This document shows, piece after piece, positions 1 to 5,594 of a stretch of 13,062 bases of DNA. The stretch is taken from contig CAJBPJ010000150.1 in assembly GCA_903957465.1 (NCBI GenBank), positions 1 to 13,062 of the forward strand, given 5' to 3'. Source of the DNA: an uncultured Opitutia bacterium (lineage in GTDB: Bacteria > Verrucomicrobiota > Verrucomicrobiia > Opitutales > UBA953). The notes beneath the pieces are model-generated. The model saw only the letters and a list, made by a program, of their open reading frames with translations. It had not been told where the DNA came from and did no database searches. How positions within the stretch are numbered: position 1 is the first letter of the stretch; each line of letters starts with the position of its first letter. The translations under genes and the position numbers were made by a program.

Positions 1-1089
1 CATCAATCCGACGAAGCGGTAACGTTCACCGTGTGGGTCGACAGACAAGGCAATGATACATGGATAGCTCTACGGGAAATTACCGGACAGGCACGCGAAA
101 GTACATGGGTAGATTTTGCATCGGCCGAAAAAGGTGCGTGGGTTCGTCTTTCAATCAATAAGCCTGCGCCTGGCGTCGTCGCCTCTTTCCATTATCGGAC
201 AGAAGATCAGCGTCCGAATTCAGCCGACGCTGATTTCGACTGTCTTGCCTCAGCGAGCACACAACAACGACGCGGCGGGGTCTTACGCTCACTGGGCGCC
301 GAGCGCATCGGCCTGGTCGTTAACGATCAACTCTACACTATCGACCAGTCGCTTAAAGTTAGCGCAACCAAAGATGACAGTGCCCTTAAAAACATCACTG
401 CGTGCGCACCCAGTCCAATGCCTTCAATCAAGGCTGATGCTGCATCCATTGTGATTGAAGAAGACGGGAAGCGCTGGCGGCTTCCATTTGCAACTGCGGA
501 TCGCGATATCGCAACAAGCCGCTTCTGTCGAGAAGTCGCCACCGAGCGCGACCTCCTGAATGTCGGCGGCACTTTCTTTGAACTGCCCGCGCGCAATGCA
601 CAGGGCATGGCAAAAGTGCGAGCGGTGTCGACCCATGGACGTAAAATTGAGGACTTCTGCACGCAATTCGGGATGCTCTTCATGACCGGCATTGATGCAG
701 ATGCTAAACCTAACAAACACCTACTACAAAGCGCTGACGGATCCGCAGCGGTTTGGGTCGGTGCTGTTGATGATCTCTGGCGTCTCGGTAAAGCGCGCGG
801 GCAAGGCGGCCCCTGGAAGAAAAGCGCTGTTCGCAGTGGCGTTTACTCAGATCCTTACCTGATGTCAGGTTACGACCAATGCGCCGTCACCGTAGAGGGT
901 GATGCAGCAGCGACTGTGCGGCTAGAGGTTGATGTTGACGGCACAGGGGTCTGGTTGGCGTACACATCCTTCAAGATTAGCCCAGGCAACGCCATCCACC
1001 ATACATTCCCTAAAGCTTTTAGCGCATATTGGATTCGGGCAGTAACTGACCATGATATGACGGCGACGGTGGAGTTTGAGTATCGCTAA
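1..1089 (+). CDS. 3' end of a conserved hypothetical protein (5' partial)
   Basis: The reading frame is open from base 1 (HQSDEAVTFT...) to a TAA at 1087-1089, so at least 362 C-terminal residues are present and the true start lies upstream. The GTG at 31 is just an internal codon. I see no transmembrane segment in this part. Recognisable stretches are DLLNVGGTFFELPARN (near residue 181), AVWVGAVDDLWRLGK, GGPWKKSAV, SDPYLMSGYD, and a C-terminal beta-rich part (VRLEVDVDGTGVW ... AYWIRAV). I associate this pattern with large uncharacterised proteins of Verrucomicrobiota and Planctomycetes, whose C-terminal half looks like beta-propeller or beta-sandwich repeats. That is recollection, not a search result. 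No catalytic motif is evident and no function is assigned. A signal peptide, if any, would be outside the window. The gene ends 57 bases before ribBX with no clear terminator between them. Confidence 0.85.
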   Translation, partial: HQSDEAVTFTVWVDRQGNDTWIALREITGQARESTWVDFASAEKGAWVRLSINKPAPGVVASFHYRTEDQRPNSADADFDCLASASTQQRRGGVLRSLGAERIGLVVNDQLYTIDQSLKVSATKDDSALKNITACAPSPMPSIKADAASIVIEEDGKRWRLPFATADRDIATSRFCREVATERDLLNVGGTFFELPARNAQGMAKVRAVSTHGRKIEDFCTQFGMLFMTGIDADAKPNKHLLQSADGSAAVWVGAVDDLWRLGKARGQGGPWKKSAVRSGVYSDPYLMSGYDQCAVTVEGDAAATVRLEVDVDGTGVWLAYTSFKISPGNAIHHTFPKAFSAYWIRAVTDHDMTATVEFEYR

Positions 1090-1146
1090 TCTGTCAGTCG
1101 CCACTTGCACGAGCGACAAGGCTTCTCACACTCCGTAAGCGAATCT

Positions 1147-2223
1147 ATGCAAAAACCCTTTGACCAAGTCGATGACGCTATTGCGGATATTGCCGCAGGT
1201 CGAATGGTCGTAGTCACGGACGACGAAAACCGTGAAAACGAGGGGGACCTCGTGATGGCGGCAACCAAAGTCACTCCGGAAGCTGTTAACTTTATGACGC
1301 GGTTTGGACGTGGACTCATTTGCGTACCAACCGTCGAAGCTCAACTCCGACGCCTTGGTATTGATCAGATGGTCCCGGAAAACAAAGAGTCACAACGCAC
1401 CGCCTTTGCAGTCGCCGTTGACGCAGCCAACGGAATCACAACAGGCATTAGCGCGGCGGACCGCGCGCACACCATCGCACTCCTTGCAAATCCGGCCACA
1501 CGTCCAGAGGAACTCGTTCGTCCAGGGCACATCTTTCCACTCCTCGCGAGACCCGGTGGAGTTTTACAACGTGCTGGCCATACCGAAGCAGCCGTCGACC
1601 TTGCCTTGCTTGCAGGACTTTCGCCCAGCGGCGTGATTTGCGAAATTCTGAATGACGATGGCACGATGGCACGCGTTCCTGAATTGATTGAAATGAAAGC
1701 ACGCCATGGCCTGCGCATGATTTCAATCGCCCAACTCATTGCGCATCGGCGCAAAGACACCCGCCTGGTTGAGTGCGTCACTACCAGTGACTTCGATTGT
1801 ACGTGGGGAAAGTTTCGTCTGCACGTCTACCGCTCGACGGATGGACGACAGCACCTCGCCTTCGTTCGCGGAACCATTAATAAAGAGCCAACTTTAGTGC
1901 GCGTTCAGCGCGAAAATTTATTGGCGGAACTCTTTCACGGTAAGTCATTCGGGCTGGGGGGTACTCTCGAGGCAAGTTTCCGAGCCGTAGCTGCCGAAGG
2001 CCGTGGAGTCATTCTGCATGTCGGACAGCCCGATGGCGGAGTTCGGGCGGACGCTGCTGGCGTGCGACTTGGCGAAATGGATGATCGCGATTACGGTGTT
2101 GGCGCGCAAATCCTCGCTGATCTCGGACTGGGACATATTCGGCTACTCACACATAGCCCCCGAAAAGTTGTTGGCCTTTCTGGACACGGGCTGGAAATCG
2201 TTGAGCAAGTACCACTTCTTTAA
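1147..2223 (+). CDS. ribB: 3,4-dihydroxy-2-butanone 4-phosphate synthase fused to a degenerate GTP cyclohydrolase II-like domain (RibBX type)
   Basis: The RibB half converts ribulose 5-phosphate to 3,4-dihydroxy-2-butanone 4-phosphate plus formate, the four-carbon precursor of riboflavin, in the cytoplasm. The protein has 358 residues. RibB (about 1-200) is intact: DDENRENEGDL (25-35), ITTGISAADR (97-106), RPGHIFPLLARPGG (125-138), RAGHTE (142-147), CEILNDDGTMAR (165-176). The remaining 150 residues align by eye with RibA at both ends (VRVQRENLLAELF, EGRGVIL, then DYGVGAQILADLG and GLEIVEQVPL). However, the zinc-binding Cys triad is gone (N257 and the KSFGLGG segment stand where Cys residues are expected), the RQEGR active-site segment reads VGQPDGG, and about 25-30 residues are missing after it. 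The family is known as RibBX, with an RibA-derived X domain lacking cyclohydrolase activity. I chose ATG 1147 because it fits the usual RibB N-terminus; an in-frame TTG at 1105 would add 14 atypical residues. Symbol ribB (often called ribBA). Confidence 0.96.
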   Translation: MQKPFDQVDDAIADIAAGRMVVVTDDENRENEGDLVMAATKVTPEAVNFMTRFGRGLICVPTVEAQLRRLGIDQMVPENKESQRTAFAVAVDAANGITTGISAADRAHTIALLANPATRPEELVRPGHIFPLLARPGGVLQRAGHTEAAVDLALLAGLSPSGVICEILNDDGTMARVPELIEMKARHGLRMISIAQLIAHRRKDTRLVECVTTSDFDCTWGKFRLHVYRSTDGRQHLAFVRGTINKEPTLVRVQRENLLAELFHGKSFGLGGTLEASFRAVAAEGRGVILHVGQPDGGVRADAAGVRLGEMDDRDYGVGAQILADLGLGHIRLLTHSPRKVVGLSGHGLEIVEQVPLL

Positions 2224-2290
2224 GCCTGTCTCCATTCGGGCTTGCGGGAAGGGTCCTCGCCTGTTGGTTTAAACGACCGTCCCTTCACAC

Positions 2291-2830
2291 ATGAGCAAGG
2301 ATAAGCCCAAACCGACCGCCATTGATGGCAGCGACCTCTGGTTCGCCATCGTGGCCGCACGCTATAACAGCGACTTGGTTGAGGTTTTACTCCAACGCGC
2401 TCAACGCACCTTGCTAGACGCCCGCGTCCCGCCAGCACAAATCAAAGTCGTGCACGTTCCCGGCTCAGCAGAAATTCCCTATGCAGCACACATGCTCGCC
2501 ATGACAGGTGAGTACGATGCGGTTATTGGCTTAGGCGTTGTCATTGCCGGCGAAACGCCTCACCACGAAATCATTGCGACATCCACCGCTTCCGCTTTGC
2601 AAAGCTCTGCACTGCGAAGTGAGGTGCCCATGATTAATGGTATTATCGTCACTTTAGATCGTGCCCAAGCGGAAGCGCGGTGCACGGGATTGCTGGACCG
2701 CGGTCCCGAGTTCGCTCGTGCCGCCCTCGAAATGGCAGTGCACCGAGTCGAACTCGGCGAGCACCTCGAACAAATTGACAACGAAGAACGCGCTCAGAAA
2801 AAAAGCGGCGACCCTTTTGCCCAGAACTAA
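2291..2830 (+). CDS. ribH: 6,7-dimethyl-8-ribityllumazine synthase
   Basis: Lumazine synthase condenses the RibB product with 5-amino-6-ribitylaminouracil, the penultimate step of riboflavin synthesis, usually in pentameric or capsid-like assemblies in the cytoplasm. The product has 179 residues, slightly longer than the usual ~155 because of a charged C-terminal tail (about 160-179). Visible motifs are ARYNSDLV (23-30), VHVPGSAEIP (54-63, substrate loop), GVVIAGETPHHE (82-93) with the expected catalytic His91, and NGIIVTLDRAQAEAR (116-130) with Arg130 at the phosphate-binding position. The basic residue normally seen in the VI(R/K)G loop is Ala86 here. The gene follows ribBX by 67 bases, so substrate supply and use are encoded side by side. 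ATG 2291 gives a normal N-terminus, but no Shine-Dalgarno sequence is evident before it. The last base of the stop codon is the first base of the nusB start. Confidence 0.97.
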   Translation: MSKDKPKPTAIDGSDLWFAIVAARYNSDLVEVLLQRAQRTLLDARVPPAQIKVVHVPGSAEIPYAAHMLAMTGEYDAVIGLGVVIAGETPHHEIIATSTASALQSSALRSEVPMINGIIVTLDRAQAEARCTGLLDRGPEFARAALEMAVHRVELGEHLEQIDNEERAQKKSGDPFAQN

Positions 2831-3294
2831 TGGAACCTGTTACTCCCGAGAAGCCTAAGCGGAATCGCCGGCACGATAACCGTGTCGCTGCCATGCAGTT
2901 TCTCTACATCTGGGAATCGCAACGGCCTCAAGACGTCGTGGTCGCATTGCATGACTTCATGCTTATGCAAGAGCACACCCGCGACTATTACGCCTTTGCC
3001 GAGGAATTAGTGAATGGCGTGCTTGCGCAACTCGAAGAGATTGATCGCTCGATTGCAGCTCACGCCGAAAACTGGTCGATTGAGCGTATCGCCAAAGTAG
3101 AATTAGCTATTTTGCGATTGGCGGTGCACGAACTTCTGCGTCGCCGCGATATTCCGCCAGTGGTGACAATTAATGAAGCCATCGAAATTTCCAAGATGTA
3201 CGCAGGTGAAGACTCTCACCGCTTTGTGAATGGCGTACTCGACCGGATGAAGGAAGGGCTCGGCCGCCCGCTTCGCGAAGCGGCTGAGGACTAA
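2830..3294 (+). CDS. nusB: Transcription antitermination factor NusB
   Basis: NusB binds boxA RNA together with S10 (NusE) and helps RNA polymerase read through rRNA operons. At 154 residues it has the usual size. The N-terminal arginine-rich motif RNRRHDNRVAAMQFLY (about 11-26) is the boxA-binding element. The C-terminal half has the family pattern: WSIERIAKVELAILRLAVHEL (about 78-98), then PPVVTINEAIEISKMYA and HRFVNGVLDRM. All seven helices seem to be present. Its ATG overlaps the ribH stop (TAATG), which is typical of translational coupling, and no separate ribosome binding site is visible. ribH-nusB adjacency is widespread in bacteria. The 3' end contains a perfect 16-bp palindrome at 3268-3283. 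ftsY follows after two bases. Confidence 0.97.
   Translation: MEPVTPEKPKRNRRHDNRVAAMQFLYIWESQRPQDVVVALHDFMLMQEHTRDYYAFAEELVNGVLAQLEEIDRSIAAHAENWSIERIAKVELAILRLAVHELLRRRDIPPVVTINEAIEISKMYAGEDSHRFVNGVLDRMKEGLGRPLREAAED
3268..3283. repeat. 16-bp perfect palindrome at the end of nusB
   Basis: CCGCTTCGCGAAGCGG is self-complementary over 16 bases, lies in the last codons of nusB and ends 13 bases before the ftsY start. Folded in mRNA it could affect access to the ftsY ribosome binding site at 3286-3290. Its core CTTCGCGAAG recurs at 7827-7836. Confidence 0.4.
3286..3290 (+). promoter_or_regulatory. Ribosome binding site of ftsY
   Basis: GAGGA lies 6 bases before the GTG at 3297, inside the last codons of nusB. 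It supports the GTG start, which would otherwise be in doubt because no ATG is near. It is one of only two convincing Shine-Dalgarno matches I found in this window. Confidence 0.6.
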
Positions 3295-3296
3295 TC

Positions 3297-4202
3297 GTGG
3301 CTGGCGGTTTTTTCCAGCGCCTACGCTCTGGTCTCGCGCAAACCGCAGATGCCATTAGCGCCCTGCTCGCACGCCCACTTGATGCTGCGTCCGGAGCCCA
3401 ATTAGAAGAACGTTTACTCGCAGCCGACCTTGGCCCGGAAACAACTGCCGAGGTCATGGTGGCAGTGAAAGATGCTTGGCGGCGTGAACCTGATTTACGC
3501 GCGGGTGGCGCGGCTGAGGTCGCAGCTGCCGTCATCGCTCGGCATGTTTCCGCAGAGCCGTGGAATCCTGATTGGTCGGCCCAACCGCTCGTGATTGTCT
3601 TAGTTGGCGTCAACGGCGCAGGTAAAACGACAACGGCAGCGAAACTTGCGCATAAGCTACAGACAGAAGGTCACCCAACATTACTGGCGGCCTGTGATAC
3701 ATTTCGTGCAGCCGCTGGTGCACAACTCGAAGCCTGGGCTGAAAAACTGAGCGTGCCACTCGTCGGCGGTAAGCCTGGAGCGGATCCTGCTTCAGTAGCT
3801 TTTGATGCAATCTCCGCAGGCAAAGCACGCGGCATGGCAGCCGTCTTATTGGATAGCGCGGGTCGGCTTCACACTAAAGAACACCTCTTAGAAGAATTGC
3901 GTAAACTTGTCCGCGTCTCCTCTAAAGCACACGCGCACTCACCGCACGAACGTTGGCTGGTTGTCGATGGCTCGCTTGGGGCAAACTCCATCGAACAAGC
4001 CCGAAGTTTTCATCAAGCGATTGGCCTAACCGGGATCATTGTCACGAAACTTGATGGCGCAGGTAAGGGCGGCGCGGCCATTGGCATCGCACGGGCGACA
4101 GGTCTTCCGGTTCGGTTTATCGGCGTTGGCGAGAACGTTGAAGACCTCCAGCCATTTAATGCTACGGCCTACGCTCGAGCTCTCGTCGGCTTATCAGCGT
4201 AA
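3297..4202 (+). CDS. ftsY: Signal recognition particle receptor FtsY (NG domain only)
   Basis: FtsY is the SRP receptor GTPase. It pairs with Ffh at the inner membrane to deliver ribosomes making membrane proteins to SecYEG. The 301-residue product is essentially only the NG domain: an N helical bundle (about 1-90) without the long acidic A domain of E. coli FtsY, followed by the G domain. G-domain motifs are GVNGAGKTT (104-112, P-loop), DTFRAAA (134-140), DSAGR (186-190; the usual form is DTAGR, a conservative change), VVDGSLGANSIEQA (222-235), TKLDG (250-254) and GGAAIGIA, then IGVGENVEDLQPF (275-287), which is typical of FtsY rather than Ffh. There is no Met-rich M domain, which excludes Ffh. 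The start is GTG, supported by GAGGA six bases upstream. The gene lies 2 bases after nusB and 48 bases before the aroB ATG. Confidence 0.96.
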   Translation: MAGGFFQRLRSGLAQTADAISALLARPLDAASGAQLEERLLAADLGPETTAEVMVAVKDAWRREPDLRAGGAAEVAAAVIARHVSAEPWNPDWSAQPLVIVLVGVNGAGKTTTAAKLAHKLQTEGHPTLLAACDTFRAAAGAQLEAWAEKLSVPLVGGKPGADPASVAFDAISAGKARGMAAVLLDSAGRLHTKEHLLEELRKLVRVSSKAHAHSPHERWLVVDGSLGANSIEQARSFHQAIGLTGIIVTKLDGAGKGGAAIGIARATGLPVRFIGVGENVEDLQPFNATAYARALVGLSA

Positions 4203-4250
4203 TTGCTCCTGCCTTGCCGTGGGGGCTATAGAAGCCTAAGTGTAAACACC

Positions 4251-5345
4251 ATGAGTTCCATTGCCCACACTGTGTCGCTTGGCGATCGTACCTATGAGGT
4301 ACGCATCGGCAATGGCATCAGCCATGAGGCAGTGATGCGGGCCGCCGCGGAAAGATCCAAAGGCCGGGTGGTCGTAACGGTAACCTCTCCAGGTGTGCAA
4401 AAGGCACTGCCCGCCCTCGTCAAAGCTTTAGCAGAACACGGGCCCGTCATCATCACTCAAGTCGATGGCGAAACCGCTAAGTCATCCACTGAGCTTGCGC
4501 GCATTTGGGAGGGACTTGCTGCTGCTGCCATGGGGCGCGATGGCACTGTCATTGCGCTCGGCGGTGGCGTGGTCGGCGATCTCGCGGGGTTTGCTGCAGC
4601 GTCTTACTTGCGTGGCGTTTCATTTATTCAAATACCAACAACCTTGCTCGCGATGGTTGATAGCTCTGTAGGCGGTAAGACGGGTATTAATTTACCGCAG
4701 GGTAAAAATCTCGTAGGCGCATTCCATCAACCCCAAGTCGTACTTGCGGACACGCAAGTCCTCCAAAGTCTACCGGTAAGAGAATTTTCGGCAGGCGTTG
4801 CCGAAGTTATTAAATACGGTCTTCTCGGCGATGGTACACTTTTCGCCAAACTCGAAAGCGCTGGGTGTCTCACGTGGAATCACCCAGAGCTCGCTGCGAT
4901 TATCCTGCGTTGTGTCGAAATGAAGGCTAGTATTGTGGCTAAAGATGAACGTGAGACCGCAGAGATTAACGGACGTGCACTGCTTAACCTAGGCCATACC
5001 TTTGGCCATGCCATTGAAGCCGTCGCAGGGTACGGCACTTACTTACACGGTGAAGCCATCGCGGTCGGCCTTTCAATGGCCGCCACACTCTCGCAAGATC
5101 TTGGATTCCTTTCAGAAGCGCAGGTTAGAAGAGTACAGAGCGTGCTTAAGCTCAACGCACTGCCGGTTAACTTAACCAAACCGCTCAAGGCGGAAGACTT
5201 AATGGCAGCGATGCGCCGCGACAAAAAAGTCCGATCGGGCACCCTGCGCTTTATTGTTATGCAAGATTTAGGTGTAGCCGTAACCCACGACAGCGTTCCG
5301 GCGCTTTCCGTACGGAAAGCTCTGCTAGCTGGCGGCGCAGTTTAA
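4251..5345 (+). CDS. aroB: 3-dehydroquinate synthase
   Basis: AroB turns 3-deoxy-D-arabino-heptulosonate 7-phosphate into 3-dehydroquinate, the second step of the shikimate pathway to aromatic amino acids, using NAD+ and a divalent metal. The product has 364 residues, a normal length. NAD-binding GGGVVGD is at 104-110, followed by IPTTLLAMVDSSVGGKTGIN (128-147), a strong family signature. The metal ligands expected for the family are Glu185 (AEVIKYG), His249 (NLGHTFGH) and His266 (LHGEAIAVG). RRDKKV (322-327) is in the C-terminal helical domain. ATG 4251 fits the family N-terminus; an in-frame TTG at 4203, directly after ftsY, would add 16 residues that do not look like AroB. No clear ribosome binding site is visible. 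Its stop lies 6 bases from the stop of the convergent lipoprotein gene, and an 18-bp palindrome sits 25 bases before the end of the gene. Confidence 0.97.
   Translation: MSSIAHTVSLGDRTYEVRIGNGISHEAVMRAAAERSKGRVVVTVTSPGVQKALPALVKALAEHGPVIITQVDGETAKSSTELARIWEGLAAAAMGRDGTVIALGGGVVGDLAGFAAASYLRGVSFIQIPTTLLAMVDSSVGGKTGINLPQGKNLVGAFHQPQVVLADTQVLQSLPVREFSAGVAEVIKYGLLGDGTLFAKLESAGCLTWNHPELAAIILRCVEMKASIVAKDERETAEINGRALLNLGHTFGHAIEAVAGYGTYLHGEAIAVGLSMAATLSQDLGFLSEAQVRRVQSVLKLNALPVNLTKPLKAEDLMAAMRRDKKVRSGTLRFIVMQDLGVAVTHDSVPALSVRKALLAGGAV
5303..5320. repeat. 18-bp perfect palindrome inside the 3' end of aroB
   Basis: GCTTTCCGTACGGAAAGC reads the same on both strands. It encodes ALSVRKAL near the C-terminus of AroB and ends 25 bases before that gene's last base. 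The junction of the convergent genes has only 6 noncoding bases, so any terminator must lie within coding sequence, and this is the strongest local symmetry. There is no loop of normal size and no T-run after it, so a protein-binding site or chance is as likely as a terminator. Confidence 0.4.
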
Positions 5346-5351
5346 CGGAGA

Positions 5352-5594
5352 TTACTCGGTCGGTCCGACAGCTGGACGAACTGCACGCCAATCGCCCGTA
5401 CGTGTACGCTCAGTATTGCGCTGATTAGCGCCCGTCAGTCCACCATCGGGAACCTCTTCTCCTGCCAGGGCAGCCGCCATTGGCGATTTTTCGGAACGGA
5501 ATGATGCATCCGTCGACGGCCCAGTGCCGCAACCTGTAAGTAAAGTCATGAGGAATAGTATACGCATAAAATTATTTAGCCCGGGCCTTAGCAT
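5352..5594 (-). CDS. Small predicted lipoprotein of unknown function
   Basis: An 80-residue reading frame with a type II signal peptide: a short n-region, the hydrophobic stretch ILFLMTLL, and the lipobox L-T-G-C with Cys at residue 22. After cleavage, about 59 mostly polar residues would be left (TGPSTDAS... ending RPAVGPTE), with no domain I recognise and low predicted order. Two ATG starts are possible. ATG 5594 gives a normal 22-residue signal but overlaps the mutase gene by 23 bases. ATG 5567 lies 4 bases after the mutase stop but leaves a very short 13-residue signal. I chose 5594 on signal length. Neither start has a clear ribosome binding site. The gene would be cotranscribed with the mutase and is convergent with aroB. 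The product would be anchored in the inner or outer membrane. It does not match the LptM pattern. Confidence 0.6.
   Translation of the reverse strand: MLRPGLNNFMRILFLMTLLTGCGTGPSTDASFRSEKSPMAAALAGEEVPDGGLTGANQRNTERTRTGDWRAVRPAVGPTE

Noticed and set aside
1090..1146. Short inverted repeat GTCGC/GCGAC before ribBX as a terminator
   Set aside because: A 5-bp stem with an 11-base loop and no following T-run is not enough to call a terminator.
1365..1781. 138-residue open frame on the minus strand
   Set aside because: It is fully opposite the RibB domain, which is highly conserved, and has no recognisable motif.
2224..2290. Possible terminator or leader element between ribBX and ribH
   Set aside because: The best pairing (AAGCC with GGCTT, 5 bp, 12-base loop) is weak and has no T-run. 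The GTTTAAAC at 2267-2274 is only an 8-bp palindrome.
3170..3613. 147-residue open frame on the minus strand across nusB and ftsY
   Set aside because: It opposes two well-conserved genes and is low-complexity (Ser, Ala, Arg-rich), as expected for the complement of GC-rich coding sequence.
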